Part shown: positions 41,183 to 49,870 of the stretch, one piece after another
Numbering within the stretch: position 1 is the stretch's first letter
Layout of the letters: each line of letters starts with the position of its first letter
Source of the DNA: Psychrobacter namhaensis
GTDB lineage: Bacteria; Pseudomonadota; Gammaproteobacteria; Pseudomonadales; Moraxellaceae
Assembly (NCBI RefSeq): GCF_016107545.1
Contig: NZ_JABASS010000006.1
Location: 62,001 to 126,000, forward strand
Direction of reading: 5' to 3'
Length of the DNA stretch: 64,000 nt
Made by a program: the position numbers and the translations under genes
The notes under the pieces: generated by a model
What the model was told of the DNA's origin: nothing
Databases searched by the model: none
What the model saw: the letters and a program-made list of their open reading frames with translations, nothing else

Positions 41183-42115
41183 TTATCGACCCAAGTAGGA
41201 CTCAATCACCGCTTCGTTGGCTTGTACCTCAGCTAACGTACCTTCGGCCAAAATAGCCCCTTGCGCCAATACCGTTACTTTTTCGCTAATAGCATCGATA
41301 AAGGTCATGTCATGCTCGACCACTACTAAAGTATGGTTCTTTTTGAGACGCAGGCACAGCTCAGCGGTGTGCTCGGTTTCGGCATCGGTCATGCCAGCCA
41401 CAGGCTCATCAAGCAAAATAAGCTTGGGACTTTGCATAAGGAGCATGCCAATCTCAAGCCACTGCTTTTGCCCGTGTGAGAGCAGGCCAGCAGGTTTGTT
41501 GATACTGTCTGTTAAGCGGATTTGCTGCAAGGTAGCATCAAGGGTATTGCGAGTGTCGGCATCAAGTTTATTAAACAAGCTTTTGACGACGCGCTTGTCT
41601 TTGGGTGCGGCAAGCAACAAATTGTCCATCACCGTAAAATTTTCGAACACGGTCGGTTTTTGAAATTTACGGCCAATACCAGCCTCGGCGATCTCTTCGG
41701 TTGATAAGCTGGCAAGGTTGTGGGTTTGACCAAAAAATACGCTGCCCTTAGTGGGACCGGTTTTACCAGTAATGACGTCCATCAGCGTGGTTTTGCCCGC
41801 GCCATTGGGGCCGATGATGCAGCGCAGCTCACACTCTTCAATGTAGAGCGACAAATTATTGAGTGCCCGAAACGAATCAAACCAAACACTCACCTCTTCT
41901 AAGTACAGAGCAATGCCATGGCTAAAATCCACCTCTGCTGATTTTGGGTGACTGAGGCCATCACCGCCATGCGTACGTCCATATTCATTGGTTGGATTAG
42001 ATGGCTTGCCGTTATTACTAATATTGCCATTAGCGCTAAGGGTATTATTTAATGACTCACTTTCGGGCGTGACACGAGTAGGCGGCTTGGACGATAGTGA
42101 TTTTTGATTTAGCAT
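41183..42115 (-). CDS. urtD: Urea ABC transporter, ATP-binding subunit UrtD
   Basis: A 310-residue LivG-like ATPase. The first 65 residues are polar, Asn/Ser/Pro-rich and probably disordered, and absent from many UrtD proteins. The ABC domain begins LYLEEVSVWFDSFRAL, a UrtD hallmark. Walker A is GPNGAGKTTLMD, the signature LSHGQKQWLEIGML is the characteristic UrtD variant, and Walker B is LILLDEPVAGMT. Its ATG overlaps the urtC stop as TAATG, suggesting translational coupling. Confidence 0.94.
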   Translation of the reverse strand: MLNQKSLSSKPPTRVTPESESLNNTLSANGNISNNGKPSNPTNEYGRTHGGDGLSHPKSAEVDFSHGIALYLEEVSVWFDSFRALNNLSLYIEECELRCIIGPNGAGKTTLMDVITGKTGPTKGSVFFGQTHNLASLSTEEIAEAGIGRKFQKPTVFENFTVMDNLLLAAPKDKRVVKSLFNKLDADTRNTLDATLQQIRLTDSINKPAGLLSHGQKQWLEIGMLLMQSPKLILLDEPVAGMTDAETEHTAELCLRLKKNHTLVVVEHDMTFIDAISEKVTVLAQGAILAEGTLAEVQANEAVIESYLGR

Positions 42116-43185
42116 TATTGCTTCTCCTTTTTAAAGCGGTCAAACAAGCCCATAATACCGTTGGGTAAGAACAGGGTGACCACCACGAACAGCCCGCCTA
42201 GTATCAATAGCCAAAACTCAGGATAGGCGACCGTAAAGTAGGTTTTAACCGAATTGACCACACCGGTGCCTAAGATGGCACCAATCAGTTTGCCTCTACC
42301 GCCCGTTGCCACCCAGACCGCCATTTCAATGGAGTTCACAGGGTTCATCTCGCTCGGATTGATGATCCCCACTTGTGGCACATAGAGCGCGCCTGCAATA
42401 CCTGCAATGACGGCGGATAATACCCAAGCAGACAGCTTGTACCATAGCGTGCGATACCCCAAGTACTGTAAGCGGTTTTCGCTATCACGAATGGCGCCAA
42501 GCACACGGCCATAAGGCTGATTCATCAAATAGCGTAGGCCCATGTAGGACAGCAAAAGCGCGACGGCAGTAACAAAGCACAGCAAGGCGCGGGTTGAAGC
42601 GGCAGTAATGTCATAGCCAAGTAGCGTGGTAAAGCCCGTAAAGCCATTGTTGCCGCCAAAGCCCGTTTCGTTACGGAAGAATAATAAGGCTGCGGCGTAC
42701 ACCATCGCTTGGGTGATGATCGAAAAATACACGCCTTTGATTTTGGAGCGAAAGGCAAAGAAGCCAAAAATAAAAGCGATCAGACCAGGTACCAGTACCA
42801 CCAGCGCCATGGCCCACCAAAAGTTTTGGGTGCCCGCCCAGTACCACGGCATTTCAGTCCAGCTTAAAAAGCGCATAAAATCGGGCAAGGCGTCGCCCGC
42901 TGTTTCGCGTGTTAAGTACATGCCAAACGCATAACCACCCAAGGCAAAGTACAAACCGTGGCCCAAACTCAAAATACCGGCGTAGCCCCATACGAGATCT
43001 AACGCTAAGGCCACCATGGCCAGTGCCATGATTTTGCCAATGAGCGTGATCCAGTAGGCGGATAGGTAAAAAGGGGAGGCCTCTGGCATCAAGTGTAGCC
43101 AAGGCAGTATCAGTAGTATGGCAAAGCACACACCAATTAAAATGGCGCTACGCGGTGTATCAGACAGTAATTTGGTCACTATCAT
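42115..43185 (-). CDS. urtC: Urea ABC transporter, permease UrtC
   Basis: 356 residues from the ATG at 43185, which has AAGGAG six bases upstream; a frame extending to 43224 would overlap urtB and lacks a ribosome site. It is a LivM-type permease with about nine membrane segments, including LVWGYAGILSLGHGLYFALGG and FRNETGFGGNNGFTGF, typical of UrtC. It starts 10 bp after urtB. Confidence 0.95.
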   Translation of the reverse strand: MIVTKLLSDTPRSAILIGVCFAILLILPWLHLMPEASPFYLSAYWITLIGKIMALAMVALALDLVWGYAGILSLGHGLYFALGGYAFGMYLTRETAGDALPDFMRFLSWTEMPWYWAGTQNFWWAMALVVLVPGLIAFIFGFFAFRSKIKGVYFSIITQAMVYAAALLFFRNETGFGGNNGFTGFTTLLGYDITAASTRALLCFVTAVALLLSYMGLRYLMNQPYGRVLGAIRDSENRLQYLGYRTLWYKLSAWVLSAVIAGIAGALYVPQVGIINPSEMNPVNSIEMAVWVATGGRGKLIGAILGTGVVNSVKTYFTVAYPEFWLLILGGLFVVVTLFLPNGIMGLFDRFKKEKQ

Positions 43186-43195
43186 AGCGGTCTCC

Positions 43196-45070
43196 TTATT
43201 CGACAAAGCGGCCTTTGAGTGCAAATAAACCTTGTGGCCGCTTCTGAATAAACAGAATCACAAGAACCAACAACACAATTTTAGCCAATACAGCGCCAAT
43301 ACCAATCTCGAGTACTGTGCCGCTGATACCAAGCCCTAAGGCGGCTAATACCGCGCCCCATACTTGTCCGACACCGCCCACGACCACGACCAAAAACGTG
43401 TCAATAATATAAGTTTGACCCAAATCAGGGCCCACATTGCCTACTTGAGCCAAAGCGCAGCCAGCCATGCCAGCCAGTCCAGAACCCAAACCAAATGCCA
43501 TCATATCGATACGGGCGGAGCGGATACCGACAGCACGCGCCATTTGACGATTTTGAGTGACTGCTCGTATAAACAAACCAAAGCGAGTTTTGTTAAGTAA
43601 ATACACCAAGAGCGCCACGATAATGATAGTAAACACGATGATGGCAATACGGTTATAAGGAAGCACAAGGCTTGATGACACTTGATAAGCGCCGCTGAGC
43701 CACGCCACGTTACTAACTTCCACGTTTTGCGCGCCAAAAATCATCCGTACCAATTGCATCAAAATTAGACTCACCCCAAAGGTGGCCAATAAAGTCTCTA
43801 GCTCACGGCCATATAACGGACGAATCACGATACGCTCAATAATCATGCCGATGATAGCGCTGACCATAAAAGCCGCTGGAATAGCGGCAAGCAAATACCA
43901 ACCAACCATATCTGGCAGGTAAGTTTGAAATAAGTTTTGCACCATATAAGTGGTGTAAGCACCAATCATAATCAGCTCACCGTGCGCCATATTAATCACG
44001 CCAAGCAGACCAAAGGTAATGGCAAGGCCAAGCGCTGCCAGCAGTAAAATACTGGCGGTACTCATACCCGTGAAGATATGACCGGTCCATGTGCTTATTT
44101 GGATACGGCGCGCCACGCTATCTCTGGCATCGATAAGGGCCGCTTCGAGCGTGGAGTTTACATTATCATTGGCAAGGGCAGACTCGATATCTACCAATAC
44201 CTGCGGGCTGTCGCTGTCAGCAAGCACAGACAGTGCCGCAATTTGCGTTGGCAGATCACCGTTTTTGAAGTCAATACGCGCTTGCAATGCGGCCAGTGCT
44301 TTTTTGACTTTAGCATTGTCCTCGGTAGCCGCTGCTGCTGTAATAATGGCGGGATCTACTTGGTCAATATTGTCAGCCAAAATCGCCACGGCTTGTAGAC
44401 GCTGGGCGGGTTTGTCAGACTCTAGCTTGACCTTGGCGCGCCCAAAGATAAGCGCCGAGCGGAGCGCATTGGTCAGGGTGATTGGTGACAAATCACTTGG
44501 CCAATCTGCCGTCTCTTTTTTATCAGGATAAGTAAACAGCTGATCATCGGCATTGAGCAAATAAGTTTGTCCACTGTTACCTTGATATAGCTCGTCATTT
44601 TCAATGAACGCTACCAAATTATCCAGGCTCTCAACCGAACCTGGCCAGTGACTTAGCATGGCTTGCCGCTGACCAAAATCACCCGCCACAAACTGCTCGA
44701 TAGCGTCCCCTGAGGCCGCAGTTGAGGGCAGGCTGGTTGGTGCTGATTCTGGCGTGATGAGCGATTGCTCGTGCTGAGTTTGCAGGGTGTCACTGGGCGT
44801 ATTTAGCGCAGCTGCTGTCACTGCTACCGTATTTGCTTGGGTGGCCATTTCGCTGCTGTGCGTATGCTCGGTTTGGCTCTCATGAGCGTGAGCCACCGTG
44901 ACCGTACTGAGTATTAATAACCACAATAGCTGTCGTGGCAGCCACTGCATAAAAGCAGATGACAGGCTTATTTTTTCATTGATGCTGGTGTTATTAATGG
45001 AGGCGCGCTGATAGGGTGTGACGACGGGCGTGGGGTTTCCTATGGTAGCACGTAAAGTATGGCGCTGCAT
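43196..45070 (-). CDS. urtB: Urea ABC transporter, permease UrtB with periplasmic N-terminal domain
   Basis: 624 residues from the ATG at 45070, preceded by AGGGAG seven bases upstream. A signal-peptide-like segment (PRQLLWLLILSTVTVAHA) begins only about 45 residues in. A periplasmic region of about 260 residues follows, with Ala-rich helices (about 100-330), then a LivH-type permease with eight membrane segments (GLAITFGLLGVINMAHGELIMIG onward). The long periplasmic domain is known in proteobacterial UrtB, but its role is unclear. The gene lies between urtA and urtC. Confidence 0.93.
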   Translation of the reverse strand: MQRHTLRATIGNPTPVVTPYQRASINNTSINEKISLSSAFMQWLPRQLLWLLILSTVTVAHAHESQTEHTHSSEMATQANTVAVTAAALNTPSDTLQTQHEQSLITPESAPTSLPSTAASGDAIEQFVAGDFGQRQAMLSHWPGSVESLDNLVAFIENDELYQGNSGQTYLLNADDQLFTYPDKKETADWPSDLSPITLTNALRSALIFGRAKVKLESDKPAQRLQAVAILADNIDQVDPAIITAAAATEDNAKVKKALAALQARIDFKNGDLPTQIAALSVLADSDSPQVLVDIESALANDNVNSTLEAALIDARDSVARRIQISTWTGHIFTGMSTASILLLAALGLAITFGLLGVINMAHGELIMIGAYTTYMVQNLFQTYLPDMVGWYLLAAIPAAFMVSAIIGMIIERIVIRPLYGRELETLLATFGVSLILMQLVRMIFGAQNVEVSNVAWLSGAYQVSSSLVLPYNRIAIIVFTIIIVALLVYLLNKTRFGLFIRAVTQNRQMARAVGIRSARIDMMAFGLGSGLAGMAGCALAQVGNVGPDLGQTYIIDTFLVVVVGGVGQVWGAVLAALGLGISGTVLEIGIGAVLAKIVLLVLVILFIQKRPQGLFALKGRFVE

Positions 45071-45259
45071 GTGTGGCTCCCTGTTTTTCACAGACAACAA
45101 ACCCTCAGCCTTTACTATGTGGCGTATCAAATAGTAAAGATATGGTTAAGGTTTGAAGGTCTGTAAATGGTTGAAAATAAATGTGGAGAGTCGGCAAGAG
45201 GACGGTTACTGATGTGATGTCTATCTTGCGTTTCTCGCCCATGTGCTTGTCAGCACAAT

Positions 45260-46597
45260 TTATTTGGGGATATACTCACTCCATGGCTGCGCTCGGATGA
45301 CCTCTGGCGTTTTAAAAATGGTGTCAAACTGACCATCCGCCCGTATTTGACCAATCATGACAGGCTTCCACAAATGATGGTTTTCCTCATCCATTTTCAA
45401 TGTGTATCCTGACGGGGCGTCAAATGTTTGCCCAGCCATGCTGATGCGCACTTTATCAACATCGGTAGTACCAGCATCTTCAACCGCTTGTTTCCACATA
45501 TTGATACCGACATAGGTGGCTTCCATCGGGTCATTGGTCACCACTTTGTCAGCGTTCGGTAGGTTATGGTCTATGGCATATTGTTTATAGCGTTTAGTGA
45601 AGTCGCTATTGGTTGGGTTTTTGATCGACATAAAGTAGTTCCATGCCGCCAAATGTCCTTGTAGTAAGCTGGTATCAATGCCGCGCAGCTCTTCTTCGCC
45701 CACAGAGAACGCCATGACTGGGATATCTGAGGCTTTGATCCCTTGGTTGGCAAGTTCACGATAAAACGGCACGTTTGAGTCGCCATTGATGGTAGAGATT
45801 ACCGCTGTCTTTTTGCCCGTTGAGAATTTTTTAATGTTGGATACGATGGTTTGATAGTTACTGAAGCCAAATGGCGTGTACTCTTCCATGATGTCTTCAT
45901 CAGCCACGCCTTTTGACTTTAAAAACGCCTTTAAAATCTGGTTGGTGGTACGTGGATAGACGTAGTCAGTACCCAGCAATACAAAACGCTCGGCGCCGCC
46001 GCCTTCCTCACTCATCAAGTACTCTACCGCTGGGATGGCTTGCTGGTTTGGGGCAGCCCCAGTATAAAAAATGTTTTTTGATTGCTCTTGACCCTCATAC
46101 TGTACGGGATAAAACATCAAGCCATTTAATTCCTCAACCACTGGCAGTACGGACTTACGTGATACCGATGTCCAACCACCAAAAATCACATCGACTTTGT
46201 CTTGTGTTAATAGCTGACGGGCTTTTTCAGCAAATAAGGGCCAATCAGAGGCAGGGTCAACGACCACAGGTTCTAGTTGTTTACCAAGCACGCCGCCATT
46301 GGCATTGATCTCATCAATGGTCATTAGCGCAGTGTCTTTTAAAGAGGTTTCAGAGATGGCCATGGTGCCAGACAGCGAGTGTAAGATGCCTACTTTGATT
46401 GTGTCGCCGTCAGCCACAGGGACGGTTGTGGTTTCTGTCGTTGTCTCTGTTGTCGCAGTCTCAGCAGGCTTTTGACAGCCAGCGAGACTCAAGCTACCAA
46501 CGACGGCAATGGCTAATAGCGAAAAGTGTGATTTCATTTTGCCGTGGAAATGAGCGTTAATAAATTGAGGATTGGCTAGCATGGGTAACGAAAACAT
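45260..46597 (-). CDS. urtA: Urea ABC transporter, substrate-binding lipoprotein UrtA
   Basis: 445 residues from the ATG at 46597, which has AGGAG seven bases upstream. The lipoprotein signal (MKSHFSLLAIAVVGSLSLAG then Cys) starts about 21 residues in, so the n-region is unusually long. The mature protein opens with a Thr/Glu-rich linker and then DTIKVGILHSLSGTMAISE, the UrtA hallmark; GGWTSVSRKSVLPVVE and NIFYTGAAPNQQAIPA are also diagnostic. It is the first gene of urtABCDE. No urease genes lie nearby. Confidence 0.95.
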   Translation of the reverse strand: MFSLPMLANPQFINAHFHGKMKSHFSLLAIAVVGSLSLAGCQKPAETATTETTTETTTVPVADGDTIKVGILHSLSGTMAISETSLKDTALMTIDEINANGGVLGKQLEPVVVDPASDWPLFAEKARQLLTQDKVDVIFGGWTSVSRKSVLPVVEELNGLMFYPVQYEGQEQSKNIFYTGAAPNQQAIPAVEYLMSEEGGGAERFVLLGTDYVYPRTTNQILKAFLKSKGVADEDIMEEYTPFGFSNYQTIVSNIKKFSTGKKTAVISTINGDSNVPFYRELANQGIKASDIPVMAFSVGEEELRGIDTSLLQGHLAAWNYFMSIKNPTNSDFTKRYKQYAIDHNLPNADKVVTNDPMEATYVGINMWKQAVEDAGTTDVDKVRISMAGQTFDAPSGYTLKMDEENHHLWKPVMIGQIRADGQFDTIFKTPEVIRAQPWSEYIPK

Positions 46598-46653
46598 GGA
46601 CATCTCCTAAATAAACACAAAGATAAATACTGCTCCTGAACACTAATTAAGAG

Positions 46654-46669
46654 TTCAAGTTCCATGCCA
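46654..46669 (-). promoter_or_regulatory. Sigma-54-like promoter for urtABCDE
   Basis: On the minus strand the sequence is TGGCATGGAACTTGAA, against the consensus TGGCACG-N4-TTGCA. The -24 GG is intact, and the -12 element is TTGAA, the same variant as upstream of glnK. The predicted start would leave a leader of about 45 bases before the urtA ATG. Confidence 0.55.
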
Positions 46670-46760
46670 AGTCAAAAAGTCCCCTAATCGAGTAATAGTT
46701 GAGCAATAATCAAATATTATCGGCTATTTTCCTTAATTTAGTGCATGACTGTGCATAAGT

Positions 46761-46777
46761 TGCACCATAAAGGTGAG
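46761..46777. promoter_or_regulatory. NtrC-like binding site upstream of urtA
   Basis: TGCACCATAAAGGTGAG matches the NtrC consensus TGCACY-N5-GGTGCA except for the last two bases. It lies about 105 bp upstream of the sigma-54-like promoter, the usual enhancer distance. A further half site, TTGGTGCA, is at 46789-46796, and TGCATGACTGTGCA lies at 46742-46755. No gene is seen in 46604-47053. Confidence 0.5.
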
Positions 46778-47053
46778 AATAAAAAAGGTTGGTGCAGCAA
46801 GATAGAAGGGCTGAATTACAGATATAAAGACATTTATTGCTAAAAATCGCCAAAACGGCTACGGTGATATCGTTAAGGCATGCGTGATTCTGGGCGGTTA
46901 TAGGTTTTTAATTTTATATAACAGTCCATTTGCGTTAATCCATTGTGGTTTTTGTTTTTTAGAGATGAGCAAATAAAATCTAAAACGAGGATTGTTACTC
47001 GTGTCAGAGTGCCTACGTGTCTACGCGTTGAATGATTCTACAAAAGGAGTGTT

Positions 47054-47869
47054 ATGTGTATTGTCGCCATTGCTTGGCAGTTGTTTGATGAGCTGCCATT
47101 GGTACTACTGTCAAACCGCGATGAGTTTTTACAGCGTCCAACTGAAAGGTTGCACCAGTGGCCCGACCAGCCAATCTATGCTGGGCGTGACAGCCAAAGC
47201 GGTGGTACTTGGTTGGGGGTTCACCAAGAGCAAAGTGCAGATTTTCACCAACAGAACGGACGCTGGGCTGCGGTATTGAACTTTCGTGATGGCGTACAGG
47301 CAGGTTCGAACGAACGTTCGCGCGGTGAGCTGGTAACGCGTTTTTTGACCAGCAGTATGAGCCCAATGGCTTTTGCGCGGCAGGTGAGCTTACAAGACTA
47401 TGCTGGCTTCAATCTTATCGTTGGTGACGCCGCCCAAGCGGTCATCGTCAATAATCGCGGCCATGCACCCACGCCACTATATACCGGACTGCACGTTCTC
47501 TCCAACGGTCAACCAGAAGAAAGCTGGTTTAAAACCGAGCGTTTACGAGCGCGTTTACGGCAAGAAGTGTTGCCGCTGATTGCAGAGAACAGCTCACCTG
47601 CGCACTGGCAACAGGCGGCCTTCAATGTGTTATCAGATAGCACACAAGCGCCAGCGGACAAACTGCCCAATACTGGCGTAGCTGTTGAGATTGAGCAGAT
47701 GCTATCTTCTGTTTATATCGAGCCTGTTGCTTTTGGCAGTAAGGATCAGAACACACCAACTTATGGGACGCGTACCCAAAGTATTTTAACTTTGCATAAA
47801 GACAGGAAAAAAGACGCCACCATTACTGCTGGGATTAGCAGTAGAGAGTGTCATCATGATGCAAAATGA
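47054..47869 (+). CDS. NRDE (TANGO2-like) family protein
   Basis: A 271-residue protein beginning MCIVAIAW with the name-giving motif LLSNRDEFLQRPT at about 18-30. GGTWLGVH, AAVLNFRD and FNLIVGDA follow, as in the NRDE/TANGO2 family. The Cys at position 2 after Met could be an N-terminal nucleophile, as in related Ntn hydrolases. Family function is unsettled; heme transport or lipid metabolism has been proposed for eukaryotic members. AAAAGGAGTGTT precedes the ATG. It is divergent from urtA. Confidence 0.85.
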   Translation: MCIVAIAWQLFDELPLVLLSNRDEFLQRPTERLHQWPDQPIYAGRDSQSGGTWLGVHQEQSADFHQQNGRWAAVLNFRDGVQAGSNERSRGELVTRFLTSSMSPMAFARQVSLQDYAGFNLIVGDAAQAVIVNNRGHAPTPLYTGLHVLSNGQPEESWFKTERLRARLRQEVLPLIAENSSPAHWQQAAFNVLSDSTQAPADKLPNTGVAVEIEQMLSSVYIEPVAFGSKDQNTPTYGTRTQSILTLHKDRKKDATITAGISSRECHHDAK

Positions 47870-47885
47870 TGATAAAACTTGCCCA

Positions 47886-47936
47886 TAAAAAATACCCACG
47901 ATAATGGCTAAAATCTCTAGCGATTATCGTGGGTAT
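47886..47936 (-). terminator. Terminator after rppH
   Basis: ATACCCACGATAAT and ATTATCGTGGGTAT form a perfect 14-base stem, extended by GCT/AGC inside. On the minus strand it is followed by TTTTTT, so it ends rppH transcripts. On the plus strand there is no T-run, so termination of the NRDE gene there is doubtful. Confidence 0.85.
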
Positions 47937-47942
47937 CTATTA

Positions 47943-47981
47943 TTGTGTTATCAACCGAGTATTGTTGTGTTATCAACCGAG
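47943..47981. repeat. 22-bp-period tandem duplication downstream of rppH
   Basis: TTGTGTTATCAACCGAG occurs at 47943-47959 and again at 47965-47981, with five bases between the copies. It lies between the rppH stop codon and its terminator. Confidence 0.9.
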
Positions 47982-47987
47982 CGATCT

Positions 47988-48506
47988 TCACACCAACAAG
48001 TGATTGTCTTGTTCAGGAATGATCAGCTCTTGTTTTAGGGGAAGCTCGCGTACCAGCTCTTGCAAAGCACGGCGATAGACTCCTCGTTTAAAGTGAATCA
48101 CTTGTCCAAGTGGATACCAGTAGCTGACCCATTGCCAATGATCAAATTCTGGCTTTCCTTCATCAAAGCGAATATGTTGAGTATTTGGCTCATCTAAGCG
48201 GAGCAAAAACCATTTTTGTTTTTGCCCAATACATAAAGGGTACTGTCCATGCCGCACATAGCGTTTTGGCAGTCGATAACGCAACCAATCTTGCGTCACT
48301 GCCAATAATTCTACATGACGTGGATGCAGGCCGACCTCTTCCCAGAGCTCGCGATACATCGCATCCATCGGCGTCTCCCCGCGGTCGATACCACCTTGCG
48401 GGAATTGCCAAGCGTTGTGACCAATACGTTTTGCCCACAGAACTTGCCCTTGTGTATTTGCCAAGATGATGCCGACGTTGGCGCGAAAGCCGTCTGCATC
48501 TATCAT
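47988..48506 (-). CDS. rppH: RNA pyrophosphohydrolase RppH
   Basis: A 172-residue Nudix hydrolase that removes 5' pyrophosphate from mRNA and starts decay. The Nudix box occupies 38-60 with GGIDRGETP, then REL-EE-G in standard spacing (Glu44, Arg52, Glu53, Glu56, Glu57). The N-terminus [17 protein letters not shown] and [13 protein letters not shown] are diagnostic of RppH rather than another Nudix protein. It is a lone gene. Confidence 0.96.
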   Translation of the reverse strand: MIDADGFRANVGIILANTQGQVLWAKRIGHNAWQFPQGGIDRGETPMDAMYRELWEEVGLHPRHVELLAVTQDWLRYRLPKRYVRHGQYPLCIGQKQKWFLLRLDEPNTQHIRFDEGKPEFDHWQWVSYWYPLGQVIHFKRGVYRRALQELVRELPLKQELIIPEQDNHLLV

Positions 48507-48970
48507 GACTAAACCTTTTTAATTTGTTTAAAATACCGCTTATTTCGACCTGATACCATGACAGCAAGCATAATTATTATAGGGTGATTGTTATCGCTAT
48601 CAGGCAAAAATAAGATTCATTACCGTTATTAAACCAAGAAACAAGCAAAATGTGTAACAGTATTTTGCTATAAAATGTTTCACGAGTTTAACCGTTTAAA
48701 ATCAATGGTTTATAATTGGGCATTTTTTGGTCTACGTCATAGATATTTTTATGGTTGACGTCTGCTTCATTGCCAGCCGCTCAGTAAAGGGATAAACGAA
48801 GAGGCTTTTAGGTAAGTGATGTCTTTATAAAATCTGGTTTGGGCTTATGCTACACTAACCCAATAAACGATGGTATAAAATCATAATAGCCTACCTCGAT
48901 AATCAGTTTTTTAAGTAAAAAAAACCAATTAAAAAGAAGCCAATTAAAAAGCAACTAAGGGAAATCTAAG
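48507..48970. other. Spacer between rppH and the OsmC-like gene
   Basis: A divergent, AT-rich intergenic region of 464 bp. It must contain the promoters of both genes. TATAAT-like hexamers are frequent, but no single promoter stands out. No ORF or inverted repeat worth reporting was seen. Confidence 0.4.
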
Positions 48971-49384
48971 ATGTCAGAATCAAAAGCAAGCGTTACGTGG
49001 CAAGAAAATAAAGCATTTATGGGCGTCTCACCGTCAGGACATGAGGTACAAATCGATGCCGATAAGGAGAAAGGGGCAAGCCCGATGGAGCTTATTTTGT
49101 TAGGGCTTGGCGGCTGTGCGAGTTATGATGTGGTATCGATTCTGCAGAAATCTCGCCAAGAGGTACAAGATGTACGTTGTGAGTTGACCGCCAAGCGTGC
49201 TGAAACAGTACCAGCGGTATACACTGACATTCATATGCATTTTGTTGTGACGGGTCAAAACATTAAAGACAAACAAGTTGAAAAGGCTGTGAATCTATCA
49301 GCAGAAAAATACTGCTCGGCCAGCCGGATGTTGGCACAAGGCGGCGTGAATATCACGCATGATTTTGAAGTTATCGCAGGGTAG
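48971..49384 (+). CDS. OsmC/Ohr family protein (YhfA-like)
   Basis: A 137-residue protein. The OsmC pattern is visible: ASPMELILLGLGGCASYDVV with the first conserved Cys near residue 54, and AEKYCSASRML with the second near 116. The two cysteines could act in hydroperoxide reduction, but YhfA-like members are not proven peroxidases. AAGGGAAATCTAAG precedes the ATG. The MAPEG gene follows 14 bp later. Confidence 0.85.
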   Translation: MSESKASVTWQENKAFMGVSPSGHEVQIDADKEKGASPMELILLGLGGCASYDVVSILQKSRQEVQDVRCELTAKRAETVPAVYTDIHMHFVVTGQNIKDKQVEKAVNLSAEKYCSASRMLAQGGVNITHDFEVIAG

Positions 49385-49398
49385 GGGCAAAGAAAATA

Positions 49399-49824
49399 AT
49401 GAATGCACTCTTTGGATTGGTCCCTGATATCGCTGCCTCTGCAATATGGGCCATGGTGGTAGCAAGCCTACTGCCGCTTTTAATGGCGTTGACAGCAAAA
49501 ATCATTGGTGGCTTTAGTCTGACTGACAATGCGCATCCGCGTGATTTTCTGCAGCGTACGACGGGTGCGGCCGCACGTGCTAACGCAGCACAGCAAAACA
49601 GCTATGAAACCTTGCCGGTATTTTTGGCAGCAGTACTGGTGGCCATGTTGTTCTTTGTGCCGCAACTGATTATCAATACATTGGCTTGGCTGTATGTGTT
49701 GATTCGTATTGGGTATTGCGCGGCGTACATCACCAATTTGGCGACATTTCGCTCCATCCTGTGGGTGTTATCGATTGCTTGTTGTTTGATGTTATTTTAC
49801 TTAGCGATTCGAGTCAGTGTTTAA
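49399..49824 (+). CDS. MAPEG family membrane protein
   Basis: A 141-residue protein with four hydrophobic segments. The loop after the first helix has NPR-like NAHPRDFLQRTTGAAARAN and then AAQQNSYETLPVFLAAV, typical of bacterial MAPEG proteins (relatives of microsomal glutathione transferase). YVLIRIGYCAAYI resembles the third-helix motif. The substrate is unknown. It is probably co-transcribed with the OsmC-like gene, which would put two potential redox-detoxification proteins together. Confidence 0.85.
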   Translation: MNALFGLVPDIAASAIWAMVVASLLPLLMALTAKIIGGFSLTDNAHPRDFLQRTTGAAARANAAQQNSYETLPVFLAAVLVAMLFFVPQLIINTLAWLYVLIRIGYCAAYITNLATFRSILWVLSIACCLMLFYLAIRVSV

Positions 49825-49870
49825 CGACAGATAGTGATAAACATCCTTTTTTTAATATAAAAGCAGTGAA

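Noticed and set aside
46604-47053. Urease genes or a urease promoter next to urt
   Set aside because: None of the ureABC or accessory gene products can be seen on either side of urtABCDE in this window.
47308-47330. tRNA T-loop-like GGTTCGAA sequence
   Set aside because: It lies inside the NRDE coding sequence and has no cloverleaf around it. No tRNA gene was seen anywhere in the window.
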